Below, piece after piece: positions 36,090 through 49,100 of a DNA stretch of 64,000 nucleotides. This stretch comes from Phycomyces blakesleeanus NRRL 1555(-) (lineage: Eukaryota > Mucoromycota > Mucoromycetes > Mucorales > Phycomycetaceae): the NCBI RefSeq assembly GCF_001638985.1, contig NW_017265156.1:682001-746000 (forward strand). Direction: 5' to 3'. A program made the position numbers and the translations under genes. The notes under the pieces were generated by a model, which had not been told where the DNA came from, made no database searches, and was given only the letters and a program-made list of their open reading frames with translations. Position 1 is the stretch's first letter. Each line of letters begins with the position of its first letter.

Positions 36090-37904
36090 TTATCTTTGAA
36101 TAAGTTGTGCCTGAAGTTCAGCAAGTCTAGCTAATACAGCAAGAGTACTTTGCTGCATATGTGCCATCAATTCTTGGAATCTCCTTTCCCGACCATCGGC
36201 ATCTTCTTTTCGCTGTGCCTCTCTAGAGGCCTCTAGTTGCTCTATTTCCTTTGATCTCTGGGCCGCTTCTTCAGCGCGTTTTGTTTTTCGTTCTTCGGAT
36301 TGTTGAAGATGGCTCAGAATTGCCTCCAACAACTCCTAAATACATACATAAAAAAAAAAAAGGGGGGGGGGGGGGGGGGGAAAAAATTATTATTATTATT
36401 ATTATTATTATTATTGTCAGTCATCTTTGTTTTTAATTTATATATAATTATATAATCATAACCATATAAACATCCGCTTACTCGTTCGGTACGTGTTCCA
36501 GTAACAGCTTTAGACGTTTCGGTTGTGGGTATCGGATTAGTTGATGGCTGTAATGAATTTAGTGATGGTACTCCTGGTGGCAGTATGTGCGCTTCTGGTA
36601 CTGGCACTGGCGCTGGCACTGGTGTTGATGCTGCTGATGATGTTTGTACTTGTGCAGGTGCTTGTGGTGGTGCCGAGGACTGCGTTGGTGTCGGTATTGG
36701 TGCTGGTGCAATATGCTGTGGTGCTGGTGCAATAGCTTGTAACGTTGATGATCGTGTTTGTGCTGGTGCGGAAGTCGAGGATGCCTGTTGTTGGCGAGAT
36801 TGAGGTGTATGTGCAAATTTGGCTGGAAGGTTTGAACTTTGCCCACTACCACCAGTACCACCAGTAGTAGTAGCAGAGTTATTATTATTATGATTGTTGT
36901 TAGTTGCTGTCCTAGGCTGAGCAGTCTCGATTTGTCTATTCGAGCGCGATACACGTTCGTTTTGTGATTGTCGACTGTGAACGCCAGACGGAGGAGATGG
37001 CATTTGACGAATGCGAATAGGGGGTGGTGCGGGTTGGATGTGCTGTGGCTCGGGAGCGATTCGAACATTAGGGCGTGGGTGTAAGTGTGGATAGTGGTGG
37101 ATATTGGAAGGTGGGTGGGGCTGGATAGGATGAGGCTGTATAGGGTGAGGCTGGATAGGGTGAGGATGCATGACCTGTCGACCATCGTCTCGTGTTCCAG
37201 CTGATAGGATGTGACGTTCGTTCGTGTGGGGGTTAGAAACGATCTGTCTTTGCTTGGCTCTACTGCCAATGTCGTCCATACGTTGGCCAGGAGTTCGTTT
37301 TCCAAGAACCAACTGTTTTTCGCTCTTCATATTCTGAACTGATTTCCACTAGTTATAAGATTAGGTAATCAGGATTTTGATTATTTGATTTATCTTGCTT
37401 TCATGTTCGTGTTCGTGTTCACGTCTATTTTACCTGGTGATAAACATCAGCCAATATCTTTTGATATGTGTCTGTGGGCTCTTCATGAGGACCTCCTGCG
37501 ATGCCCTCTTTGCCATAGCGTGTCATGAGATCTTTAAAATGGACTCGAGCGTTGTGAGCTGTCAGAATTGGATCTTTAGGGTTTGTAACATGAAGGTCTT
37601 GAACGTTGTTGCAATGATCGGCTATTTGTTCCCAGAGACGCAGAGCACCTCCATGGGGAGCCATGAAGGGACAGAGAGCTAGGACTTGTTGAAGCAAGAG
37701 TTCGTTTCGACGACAGGTCCCATCGTTGTCAAATCGATAGCGAGGTCTGCGTGTGCGCGTTGCCGAGCCTTGGGTTGTACTCGGAGTAGCCATGGAGCCT
37801 GAAGGAGCCTCGTTGTCAGGATCCATAAGATTTGTTTCCACATCGTCTATGTCACTGCTTGATGTTTGACTTCCTTCACTTTCTCGATCCTTTGTGGTGG
37901 TCAT
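36090..37904 (-). CDS. Unassigned nuclear-type protein with N-terminal helical domain and C-terminal coiled coil
   Basis: Three exons on the minus strand: 37434-37904, 36482-37348 and 36090-36335, 527 residues, phase 0 at both junctions. Residues 55-160 form a conserved-looking domain (RRNELLLQQVLALCPF, GGALRLWEQIADHCN, VHFKDLMTRYGKEG) resembling the Myb/SANT-like regulatory domains of Mucoromycota proteins. I cannot name it. Then come a QPHPI repeat (HPIQPHPIQPHP), Asn/Pro/Ala-rich low complexity (to about residue 445) and a charged coiled coil (LLEAILSHLQQSEERKTKRAEE, ending LAELQAQLIQR). The layout suggests a DNA-associated regulator that dimerises through its tail. The second intron holds a 12-A, 19-G, 6-A tract. 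Confidence 0.75.
36350..36386. repeat. Poly-A/poly-G tract in an intron
   Basis: Twelve A, nineteen G and six A in a row on the plus strand, inside the last intron of the minus-strand gene. The transcript would carry a run of C followed by U-rich sequence. Such tracts are error-prone in sequencing, so the length is approximate. Confidence 0.85.
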
Positions 37905-38066
37905 AACTTTGGACTTATTTGTACAAATGTATACAAAAGAAAAAAAAAGAAAATAATATAAATATAAATATAAATATAAATATAATATATTTGAGTGGGC
38001 GTGTATAAATGTATGTATATGTTTTCTATACAAATGTATGTATATCTGTGTGTATATTAAATGTAT

Positions 38067-38103
<37 letters not shown>

Positions 38104-39045
38104 AATAGACGAGGATATAATTTGCTTATAAACTTGTGTATAATATATATATATATATTTATATATATATTTATGTATGTATCTATGTATGTATATTAAA
38201 TGTATATTTAAAATATATAGATAATATTATTTTATGTATGTATATATATATATATATATATATTTATAATAAGAAGATTATGTACTTTTGATAGTGAAGA
38301 GATAGAGGTAAAAAGACAGAGGTCAAGAGCCTATAAATTGAGATAAAAAAAAGGAAAGAGAGAGAGAGAAGGGAGGGGGGGGGGGGGGGGGGGGAGAAGA
38401 GGGGAGAAGGAAGGAGAGAAATTATGAATATTCCAGGGGCTTGTTTTTTTATTTTTTTTTTTTATTTTTTTATTTTTGNNNNNNNNNNNNNNNNNNNNNN
38501 NNNNNNNNNNNNNNNNNNNNNNNNNNNNNNNNNNNNNNNNNNNNNNNNNNNNNNNNNNNNNNNNNNNNNNNNNNNNNNGGGGGGGGGGGGAGAAGAGGGG
38601 AGAAGGAAGGGAGAGAAATTATGAATATTCAAGGGCTTGTTTTTTTATTTTTTTTTTTTATTTTTTTATTTTTGACTTTCTGAATAAAAGCGCGAGATTA
38701 ATATAACTACTATGTATGTATCTATAAACAAGTGCAACAGTTTGAATACGTCATAAACTGCTTATTTTTATACTACATCAATTTTTATTGGCTGCTAAGA
38801 TTGAAATGAACCAAAAATAATATTTTATTTAGTTGAACAAAATTTGAGTTGAAAAATAATTTAGAGCACACCAATCATCTAAATATACATATAACACACC
38901 TCTTTACTCACTCACTCACTCACTTGTTAATTCACTTGCTCACATGCGTATATAAAAGGCTTTATATATATATATATTGTATGCAAGACTGTGCATATAC
39001 ATACATAGATACCTACATAAATAAATAAATAAATAAATAAGCTTA

Positions 39046-39088
<43 letters not shown>

Positions 39089-40201
39089 GTATGTATATTT
39101 TTATGTATGTATATTTTTATGTATTTATATAAGAATAAATAGCATTTCATGTCTTGTTTTGGTAAACAATTCTATCTAAGGTCATCGGAGATAAATAGAG
39201 AATGGTACACAGCAGGAATATATCTTTAAACAAGTTACTATAAATAGTATTAAGCAGAAATTTATTATTCCTAATAGAAAATTTTAGATAAAGTATAAAA
39301 AAAAAAATTGAATGAATGAATTGGGTTACCATGAAATGTAACACGACATTCACACTGTACACAGTTTATTGGGGATCCTGTTCTTTGATCTCCATTTATT
39401 TTATTTTATTTTATCTTAGTTTAGTTTAAATATATATATATATATATTATAATAATAATAATGTACCTCATTTCTATTTTTTTTATTATTATTTTATTTT
39501 ATTACCTTACCATATTTCACCTGCAACTGTACCCACGGACACGAATAGGAAAATAAACTCTACTAATTTCACTTCAATTCACCGGTGATGGGCGGAAACA
39601 ATGACCGGATTAACATTGTAGGCCAACAAAGTAGCACAGTAGCTATGATACGTTTTATATATATTTTTGCAACTGTGAATTATAGAAATTACAGAATTAT
39701 GGAATTATGGAATTGTGAAATTATGAAATCATTATTCTCTTATTAAAAATCCCATTTCCTTTTTCCATTTTCATTGTACATTCGATCACTTTTCTCTCTC
39801 CATCTTACATATATATTTGTTTAATCAACTTGCTTTTTTTTTTTCGCCCTGAGAAAAACTAGTCACACCTTAATATTCTCCTTCAGTTTTTAAAAATATA
39901 GATTAGTAATAATATAATGTAATCAATTCTATATCTTATTTACCATTGTTTTGAAGAGGACATACATGGTTGACCTTGTTTGTGGTACCATCACAGACGT
40001 CGTCTCTCGTCATGCCGACGTGATTATTTAATGCGGGGATACAAGTCCTTTATATATTAATTAATTAAAAAAAATCGAATTAAATAAAAATCAATATTTT
40101 CTAATAACCTATCAACCACTGTCCTATTACTATCATTATCATTACTTGAATTGTTTGAATTGTCTTCATTTTATTATTTAATAAATCAAGATACAGTTCT
40201 G
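37905..40201. other. Gene-poor AT-rich interval containing an assembly gap
   Basis: Dominated by TA runs (38070-38098, 38140-38152, 38240-38262, 39048-39083) and TTTTATGTATG repeats (39085-39130). The N gap lies at 38479-38578. Both strands at 39960-40031 carry short coding-like frames (a minus one starting MTRDDVCDGTTNKVNHVC), but no gene could be assembled. Three ACGT-containing motifs near 39995-40022 may be regulatory sites for the downstream membrane-protein gene. Confidence 0.45.
38479..38578. other. Assembly gap of 100 N
   Basis: Exactly 100 undetermined bases, the usual placeholder for a gap of unknown size. The left flank (38375-38478) and the right flank (38579-38673) are near-identical copies of the same sequence: a G run, AGAAGAGGGGAGAAGGAAGG, TTATGAATATTC and T-rich DNA. 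Confidence 0.97.
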
Positions 40202-42285
40202 ATGTATCAAACACACACTTTAAATCAATCAATACTCACTACAGAACTATGGAACCAAAATATCAATAACTGGGGATACGGTGAAGGTGGTTCGGGATCA
40301 ACATTCCATCCTATTGCCATTCACATTGCATTCATTTGTACGATCATCAGCACCTGCATCTCATTCACAGCAGTTTGGTTCCATTGGAAGAATTACAGAC
40401 AGCCGGTGAATATAATATATTTATATATGCACAAGCACACTAATATATTTACAGAGTCTACAACGACAAGTAATTCGTATTCTATTAATGTAAGCTACTC
40501 ATATTCAATTTCTTTATATCTAGACTTCTAATGATTTGTTTCCAACTGTCAAAAATACAACAGGGTTCCTGTGTATGGAATCAGTACGTGTATTTCATTA
40601 GTCTCCCTCAACACAGCATTCTATGTCGACACCTTTCGGGACATTTATGAAGCATTTGTTCTCTATGCCTTCTTCAATCTCTTACTAAGCAAGTTTGGTG
40701 GAGAGAGAGCTCTTTTTGCCAAACTCCATTCACGTCCGCCTTCTAAAAACGTCTTTCCTGGTTCACTTTGGTCCCGAGAAATATTCGTTGGAGATCCTTA
40801 CACATTCTTATTCGTCAAACGCAGTATTCTTCAATTTGTCTATCTCAAACCAATATTGGCCATCCTAACCATGATCCTTAAAGCCACAGGTAACTTTACC
40901 GAAGGCGAAGTGAGCTGGTCAAGTTCCTACTTTTATATTACCTTTATCTACAATCTCAGTGTCTGTCAAAGCCTCTGGTCTCTTCTTGTATTCTTCTACG
41001 CTACCAAAGAAGATTTGGTCGGATTTCGGTAAGTTTATTATTAATTTTATAGTTGTATTATATCTTGCTACAAAACCAAATCATTCTACAATGATATTAA
41101 TAATACTCGTTTTATATATTTAACAAGTCCTTTTTCAAAGTTCCTCTGTGTGAAATCCATCATCTTCTTTTCTTTTTGGCAAAGTGTGGTAATCACATTT
41201 CTAGTGTCTATAGGTGTCATTAAAGACTGTACGTAAATTTATCGCAATAATTCAATAATATATTAATTCAACATAATTTATATCTTTAGCTGGTCCAGGA
41301 CATATTTCCGTCGCTATCCAAGACATTTTAATCTGTGTAGAAATGGTACCAGCTGCTATTGGCCATTTGTAAGCAGACAAATAAAATAAAGCTATATATA
41401 TATATATATCATTAACAGTATAGCCAATTAATTATTGACTTCTTCAACAGTTACTCTTTTACATATAAAGAATATTTAAATCCAGATGTACATACCGCAC
41501 GAATGCCATTACGCGTGGCAATAAGAGACTCTATTGGCCTTAAAGATGTATTGATGGATTCTAGAGATACATTCTACGGAGATCGATTCTGTTATCGAGC
41601 TTTTGAGCCAGCCGTCGGATTACCTCCAAGTGGCCCCACTCGGGACTCACGGCTCATGGCCGGACTCCGTTATTCAGCCAGCTCGGCAAAGAAATACTGG
41701 GTGAAGCCAGTACAGCCATCAATGTACATAAGTACGCCAAAGAGAGGTGTTAATGACGAACAGATGCTTGAAGATGAAGAAAACGAGGAAGCGTTGAGAT
41801 TTGACGATCCAAGTGCCTCAGAAGATGTAGAGGAGCTATATGAACAGAGCAAGAAGCTTCCATTTGGAGATTCAAATTATCCAGTTATTGACTTTTGTAT
41901 CCCCTTATCCCATCAAGAAAGAAGAGGGTTTGGCTATGGAAGTATTGGAGCGATATCCGGGAAAATCCAGCAACACATCATAGGCAGCACAGAGCGTACT
42001 CAATCAACCGACAATGAGGCAGAAGAGAGTGATAGCGACGAAATATTACCAAGAGAAGGGTGTATTGATGTGGTTGTAAAAGGAGAAGATGAATATGTTG
42101 CACAGGAAGCTTTGGAACCTGGATCAAATAATCTGCAGTCTCCCACCGTAGAGCACACTTTTGTCCTTGCTTCGGAATCAGGCGAAGTGGAAATTACTAC
42201 AGAACCAAATACATTGATTTCGCCAACCTCGTCTATTTCTGAAACAAGTATAAACAAGAATGGGCAAACTAGTATAATCAAATAA
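40202..42285 (+). CDS. TMEM184/DUF300 (organic solute transporter alpha-like) membrane protein
   Basis: Six exons in phase: 40202-40405, 40455-40489, 40564-41028, 41128-41228, 41290-41368 and 41451-42285, 572 residues. The N-terminal 300 residues hold about seven hydrophobic helices with family blocks WKNYRQP, LQRQVIRILLMVPVYGIS, DIYEAFVLYAFFNLL, KRSILQFVYLKP and FWQSVVITFLVS. The 35-base second exon is needed to restore the conserved LQRQVIRILLM block, which supports the model. The C-terminal 270 residues are hydrophilic and acidic (EDEENEEALRFDD, EEESDSDE-like), probably cytosolic. Fungal members sit in the vacuole or endomembranes; substrate and function are poorly known. Confidence 0.9.
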
Positions 42286-43004
42286 CCCAGATTTCCTTTT
42301 GGAAGCAGACTGTCTACAGGACAGAGATTTATACACACATGCACATGTTTATGTATGTATGTATATTGTAAATAGAAATATTAATGTTTCTTTTAATTTA
42401 CTTTTTATTTTTCCTCTTCTTTCATATCGTATTGTATTATATTTTATTTTATATATAAATGTATGTAATGTATATATCATTTTATCCATTCCAACTAAAG
42501 AGATCTGCATTCCAATGCTTGTTTAATTTGTATACTTTACACCAAGCTTCTTTAACGAACATCAAGACTAATAACCATATTCCCTCACAGTATTATTCTT
42601 CTTTTTTTTTATAAAGAAAAAACGAAAAGCTATTAACAACAAGTCTTTAACAAGTTCTTGTATATTAACGTATAGACTAAAATGTAAAATAAAAAGCTTG
42701 TTTTATGTTTGTCTATCTATTACTTACGACCTTTTGTCTCGAACATCCTACCATGTTGATGATGATAAATTATATGTATTAATCTGCTTTAACTACAGCG
42801 TGACTTTGATAATTTCTTGTAAACCAGATTTGATAAATCGAGGAATAATCATTAGACTTTTGCTACCCGCTCAAACTCTACTACTACTAATACTTACTAC
42901 TGTTACTGCTGTTGCTTGTTCTTATTCCTTCTTCTTTTTTATTTTATCTTTATCTTTTTACCTTCTTGTCTTGTGTAGCATTACAATTCTCTTACTACCA
43001 ATCA
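42286..43004. other. Intergenic, no gene
   Basis: AT-rich 3' flank, then a pyrimidine-rich promoter (42900-42990) with CTACTACTA repeats. A TTGTGTAG at 42971-42978 could be a 3' splice site of a leader intron for the BTB gene. Confidence 0.5.
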
Positions 43005-45554
43005 ATGACAAACAAAAAAACAAAAAATAAACTAGAACGCCATTTGATGGAGGACATGTTTGATAAATCCCTATTCTCGGACTTGTCCCTTGAATTCATT
43101 CATCCTGTCTTTCCTTTCTCCATGCGTTTTGATGTTCATCGAGCAATAATGTGCCAATCGCCTTTTTTTGAAAGTCTAATGCAGAAATTAACTCAAATTC
43201 GTAAAGTCAAGCCCAACAAATCCACCCTTGAGGAAAAAACCGAATTTACAACTACTCTTAAAATCGATCTCTTCAAAGCATTCTCTAACCGCGGTTTTGT
43301 CTTGAGCCCTTTTCAACACATTGTTACACGTCGTTGGGAGAGTCCTATTGAATTATCACCATGCTCGACCAGAAAATCCAATAATCGATCCAATGAGCCA
43401 TTAAATCACATTTTGACGTCTCACATTAGATTTGCGATTCAATGGCTATACTCACATGACAAGTCCGAAATGACCCAGAAACTTGAGGACGAAGACACTC
43501 TCCATATATTATCGATAGCAATCTTGTTCGACATTGATGATCTTGCAGACGAATGCATCAAGCGCTACACAACTACACAGCTGTCCCTGGCAACGGCTGT
43601 GCGTGATCTTGAAACTATCGGACAGCTTCCTCGCAACCACAACGCTTATCTACAGCTCAGAGACGCCGTGTTACTGCTCTTGCTAAGATACGGCCCTGAG
43701 CATCCGGCTGGACTCGCCATACTTCCAGTTGACTACATGGCCGATGTCTTGAGTGCAGATATCTTGTTTGTCGGCAGTGAGTTTGAACGCTACTGTCTCT
43801 TAAAAAAGACCTTGGTTACATTCATGCAGTCGGTCGGCAAAATCACTTGGACCGCTTCTGGGCCAGTTGACCAGCACAATAAACGACTTTCTGGATTCGT
43901 ACAACCACCAAAGTCACTACTGGCTCAGAAAAAACACCAGAGAATCAAAGCGTTTGGAAATTTTCCAAACGAAGAGCTCTCGGCAAACACGGTGCGTGCA
44001 CTGAAGCGTAAACGAATTCCATCTGAAGAACTGGAAGACGCCCAATTTAGCGTTGGCTTTAATGAAGTCACCAAACTGCAGCCCGTACGAATAAGTTTCT
44101 CTGCGTGTGTACCTTTTGAAAAACTTATGGCAGACGTATCTTCTGGTGGAGTGATTGACAAAGCAACCGTATTATCCTATCTCCTACGTACAACTGTGAT
44201 ATACAGCAACATGACATTCGATCAATTAACCACCGTACGCCATGACAAGATCGTCAATGAAGAAATTGTTTTTCGGGCCCTTTGGCAAAGAGAAGCACTA
44301 GAACGTATCATTTTTCCATTCCATTTCCAGTCGAGCCAGCCCATTCCATCTGAAGAGGATTATAATGGAAAGGATCCAACCCAAGATCGCAGCGAGGCCC
44401 TCAACGAATATTTTGATGTCGATGACACTGTAGATCAGGAAAGACGAAGAAGAATATTACTCGGGACACCCAAATTCCGTTTCCGAAAATCAATTCATCT
44501 CACACCAGCTACAGTTGCAAATGGATGGAAATTAATCGAGAAATCAAACGCCAACTCAACAAACGATAAAGCACCCACAGAAACCACACACAACGATGCA
44601 AATGAGAGCGAAGATGAACTTGAGAATCTATTGAACTCACTAGAAGATGAAGAAGATTCTTTTTATGAGTCGGATCAAATCGTGAGGTGTGAAACATCCA
44701 AAGATACTTCTTCAGACAGTGTAGCTGTACTCACACAAACACCACTTGAAGGAACAGATCCTTTACTAGCCAACCAATATTCGCCTGCATCATATTCCAA
44801 AACATTCTACTCACGACCAGAAAAAATCCTCGGATCATCCTATTCTGTAGCTGTTGAGGCTCAAGTGATGCCAAGACACTTACTCTACATGAACAATACC
44901 AACAACAAAAAGGAAGGTTCAAACGACGAAGAGAATCCCAGCGACAAGAATGTACTGGTTTGTCGATTTGAGCTGTATCATGACGACAAAGGACTTCTTA
45001 GACGAGAGCTGTCTGAGATATCATCAGACAAGTCAGATGAAATTGTGAATGTAGAAGAAGCAGAAGAAGAAAATAACACTCCAGGTCTTTCTGATAATGA
45101 ACAAATCCTAGAAAACGAAGAAGAGAGATCCGAGTTTATCCGCTACAGTCTTGGTACAAGCAAGACTAGTCCAAAAAAGGCGTTGTTTTCAAGACGAGAA
45201 AGCTCAAACGTATCTCGGTCTTCATCATACAGTATGAAACGCAAATATACCTTTGGATCACGCTATGATTCACCTATCAAACGAATTGCCGGAAATCTTC
45301 ATCAGAGATCTCAAAGAGCCAACATCCGTTATTCCATTTATTGCCTCAATACCCATGAAAACCTTACCGAAAACCAGCGGGTTGACCAAGAAGATCGTGT
45401 CCTGGTACCTGTGACGGAATCAGCAGAGTTACTTCAGCATAACGATAGTGAATCAGGTTACGTCGGTCAAACCATTATACACGCCGACATGTCAGAAGGA
45501 GTGACAATTGATCTTACGGTAGCTTTGGAAGTGTTTGGCTTCGAAAATGTATAA
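43005..45554 (+). CDS. BTB/POZ-domain protein, intronless
   Basis: A single 849-residue open frame. The BTB domain near the N-terminus has SDLSLEF, FDVHRAIMCQSPFFESL, then after an insertion of about 70 residues IRFAIQWLYSH and LHILSIAILFDIDDLADEC. BTB domains dimerise and often recruit cullin-3 ubiquitin ligases. The middle (about 260-500) is probably folded (LSADILFVGSEFERYCLL, IVFRALWQREALERI). The C-terminal 330 residues are acidic and Ser-rich with several EDE stretches (ESEDELENLL, EAEEENN), ending in a short ordered tail. ATG at 43005 was chosen; ATG at 43047 (MEDMFDK) is equally plausible, and the frame is open further upstream without a good start. It is unusual here in being a long gene without introns. 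Confidence 0.82.
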   Translation: MTNKKTKNKLERHLMEDMFDKSLFSDLSLEFIHPVFPFSMRFDVHRAIMCQSPFFESLMQKLTQIRKVKPNKSTLEEKTEFTTTLKIDLFKAFSNRGFVLSPFQHIVTRRWESPIELSPCSTRKSNNRSNEPLNHILTSHIRFAIQWLYSHDKSEMTQKLEDEDTLHILSIAILFDIDDLADECIKRYTTTQLSLATAVRDLETIGQLPRNHNAYLQLRDAVLLLLLRYGPEHPAGLAILPVDYMADVLSADILFVGSEFERYCLLKKTLVTFMQSVGKITWTASGPVDQHNKRLSGFVQPPKSLLAQKKHQRIKAFGNFPNEELSANTVRALKRKRIPSEELEDAQFSVGFNEVTKLQPVRISFSACVPFEKLMADVSSGGVIDKATVLSYLLRTTVIYSNMTFDQLTTVRHDKIVNEEIVFRALWQREALERIIFPFHFQSSQPIPSEEDYNGKDPTQDRSEALNEYFDVDDTVDQERRRRILLGTPKFRFRKSIHLTPATVANGWKLIEKSNANSTNDKAPTETTHNDANESEDELENLLNSLEDEEDSFYESDQIVRCETSKDTSSDSVAVLTQTPLEGTDPLLANQYSPASYSKTFYSRPEKILGSSYSVAVEAQVMPRHLLYMNNTNNKKEGSNDEENPSDKNVLVCRFELYHDDKGLLRRELSEISSDKSDEIVNVEEAEEENNTPGLSDNEQILENEEERSEFIRYSLGTSKTSPKKALFSRRESSNVSRSSSYSMKRKYTFGSRYDSPIKRIAGNLHQRSQRANIRYSIYCLNTHENLTENQRVDQEDRVLVPVTESAELLQHNDSESGYVGQTIIHADMSEGVTIDLTVALEVFGFENV

Positions 45555-46176
45555 CAAAATAAGTGTATAATCAAACAAATAGTGTGAAATAGCACAAGCA
45601 TGAAAACAAAAACAAAACAAAACAAACAAACGAATAACATTGTATAAATTGCCCATCCTTCTATTGCTGTTGCTGTAAATCTTCTATGTATAAAAATCTT
45701 GAAATGTATTGGTGATCTTTATGAATATTCAATAGAGGTTCAGTCTAGGGTTAGTCAACTAAAAAGAGAAGCAGAAGAAGCAGAAGAGAAAAGCGCCACT
45801 TCATATAGTCTCATATTTATTCAATGCAAGTCTTGAATTTTAAGTACACGGATTATAAGGTTTTAAAAAACACTTTTATATATAGATATATTTGTATATA
45901 AAAACCAGCCAAATGAACATTGAGGGTGTAGCCGTCATGAATGTGTGAATAATATGTGTAATGCCCATTTATATATATTCTTGGGACATACTTCTTTTTA
46001 ATTAAGGAAAGAAGAGACATGAAAGCAATGTCTTGAGGATTTATACAATGCCGTGCAAGTGAATAATAGAATATAGAAAAAAAAAATAAGAAGAAAATAT
46101 AAAGAAAAGTAATCCACCACAAACTAAATCTTAATAAAAATAAAAATAAAAAGTATTATCTTTTTCTCCTTTTTCT
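45555..46176. other. Convergent 3' flanks, no gene
   Basis: AC/AAAC-rich DNA (45600-45640), GAAGCAGAA repeats (45765-45785) and AT-rich sequence. No gene was seen. Confidence 0.6.
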
Positions 46177-49100
46177 TTAGCGTCTTGGTGCCTTTCTAGG
46201 AACTTCCTCGAATTCTCCAGCTCTCTTAAGTTTTCGCTCATCAGCTATTTTTCAATAGTTAGTCATCTTAATACTATCCCTTCTTCTTCAAAAGAATTAT
46301 AAAACATACCTTGTCTTGCCTTCTCTTCTAACTCGTCCCAATCTAAAATTTTGATTTGGTGAGACACATTATAATTTAAGTATTCATTTTTTCTTTCTTT
46401 TGTCTTACCGTCGCCTGAATCAGACAACTCTTCTTCTTCTTCTGAATCTTCTGAAGCATCCGATCCAAAACCACTTTCATCTTCACTTGAGCTCTCATCA
46501 AGCTCTTCAGAGCTAATCTCGAACTCACTCGCGGTATCTGAATCATTACCTGAGCCATCATCCTATAATAGAAAAATAAATGACAAAAGTTAATAGCTAA
46601 AAAAAAATCTTTGTGTTAGACATACATCACTATTAGGGCCCAAGAAGTTCCAGCCGCCATTCTTGTAAAACTCTGCTGGATCTTCATTCACTGTTTTCAT
46701 GATCATAGTCCAGTTAAGGTTGACAGCTCCTTCCGTAAATGCAACTTCTACAGAACTATTTTTTTTAGAAAATGAGATTAGCAAACTGTTGCCTTTCTTT
46801 TCTTATATATTTTAAGATGAACATTCAAAAATAATACTTACTCAAGCCAGTCTTTCACATTGTCTAGTTGTGATATAGGGATGGTATTGATATGGATGGG
46901 TGTACGATGGAAGTCTTTGAATACAAAGACCATATCAAAGTGCTTGAGACCAAACTGAACACGTTCCAAATGAGCAATCTCAATATCACTTAATGTAATA
47001 ATTAAATAAGGAGGATCGGATAAATGGACCAAACAGTCTGTGGTAGGTTGTAAGAGTACGTTTGAACGGAATGGCACACCCTGGAAGCCAAGTTCTCGGA
47101 ATGGAATATCGACTTCGATACGAGAATCACTCTACGCGAGACATTAAGTTTTGACGCTTAAAACAAAGACCTAACCACAAGACTTACTGCTTCTGCGATC
47201 TTTTCTGTGAATGTCTTGAATTCGCGGTTCAAGTTTGCTCTTCTTCTTCTTTCTTCTTGCTCTGCTTCCAATTCATCTTCATCACCATACATTTGTCTTC
47301 TTCTCTTGTTGCCAGTTTCATCGAATTGCATGTCTGATGCTTCGCGATAAAATTGGATATCCTGTATAAACATACATTTTTTTTTAAATATATATATATT
47401 AGTACCGTAACAAAAAAAAACATCCACAAAAAGATAAAACGGACCTTTGTCTTTTTCTTTCCGATCAATACTGGGTTCTTGAAGTGGATGTGGATTAAGA
47501 CCAATAGTTCGTTATCGCAAGGCTGGAAGAACAAATGCTTTACGTTGCTAAACAAAACATCTTTTGGGAAGCAATAAGTACAATTGAAAATAGGTTGGTG
47601 GTCGATGAATATTCTTACTGAATGAATTATCGGATCGAATAGACTGGTATCGAAGACCGTTTGTATGAATTTCTAATTCACCGGGTAGTCGCTTGGCTTC
47701 TACTGAAGGTCGGACATGGACATCGGGTAGTCTAAGGGGTCGTCTACCCTTGACCTGAATCAAATTATCCTGCTCTACAACATCGGCCATCTCCTTTCTT
47801 TCGGCTTCTTTCTTTGAAGCGTCTTTTTTAAGGTCTGTGATACTACGGAAGATTTCGGCCATACGTCCAGTATTTGCACTTCTGAATGTCAGTGCACGTA
47901 CAAATGTGGCGTTCACATCATCAAATGGCTATGTATATACGCGTTTAATATAATATTCGGTCAGAGTAGCATATAGTCTTACCATATCTTCTTTCTTGCT
48001 ACCAGCCTGACCTGGAGTCAAGAAATTGAGACGGAGCATCACGTAGTCTCCTTCGTCGCTCTTGCTTGCATTTTTCAGTGTAGAGATATGGAATGGAACA
48101 GCCATGCCATAAATAGGAAGGATAATTGATTCACTTCTCTTATCGACAACAATCTATATAAATCGAGTAATGAGACTTGATATTCTCACCAGAAACTACC
48201 AATTAGAATATTAAGAAAAAAAGGCTTACTCTCAAATCCTTGACTTCACGGGGAAGCTTAGATTCAGATCGATAACTCTCGAACTTCTTAAATGCCGCTT
48301 TGTTTTCATCATTATCATTCTCGGCGGTTTCAGAGAATTTGGCAAGACCATCAGCTAACTTTTGGGCAAAGAGCTGCTTCTGATGCTCTTTTCTCTTTTG
48401 TTCACGAGACTCTTCTTCTTGCTCTTCACTTCTGAACTTGCTTCTCAAGATAGCTGTCTTCGATACGGAGTCCTTCTTTGAAGACTTGGGGTTCTGAGCG
48501 CTTTCTGTTTCGTCTCCATCTCCACCCTCATCTTTGAAGAAGTATGACACCTCGTTCAAACGCTTACTGCAGTCTGTCAATACAACAGGTGCATCGTTTG
48601 TGACTCGGATTGTATCGATGATAAGAAGAGAGTATTTCTTGCTACGTTCATCTGTGGGCTTTGGATTTTCGAGATCAGAGAAACCCATGGAGAAGTTGAG
48701 CACCATGCCGTTCTTAAGCTCTCGGACATTCTTTCCTGTCAAAACATAGCTTGCCTCACGGAATTCGATTCCCATACCAAAACCAACGTTCTTTGTAAAA
48801 TGTTTTTCGAGATCAGGGCGCTTTGCCTTGATGTGACTCAAAGCCTTCAAATAGACATCTTTGATTTTGACGCCATCTCTGATAGTATCCATTACGCGAC
48901 TTTGAAGATCAACTAAAAATTCGTAATTCTTTTCTTGTGTTTTGCTGGGATCGATCAAAAAGGTTCGTCCAATGTTGGAGCAATAGAATTTGTAGCGAAC
49001 AGCGAGTGAGCAAATGATAACACCAGGATGAAGTGTGTCAGAATTCGATGCAGCAGAAGACTTCAAATCATACACACCACCACTCTGAATGATGGGGCTG

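Noticed and set aside
39960..40031. Tiny genes on either strand (MTRDDVCDGTTNKVNHVC on minus, MVDLVCGTITDVVSRHADVI on plus)
   Set aside because: Both are under 25 codons, overlap each other, and lack partner exons.
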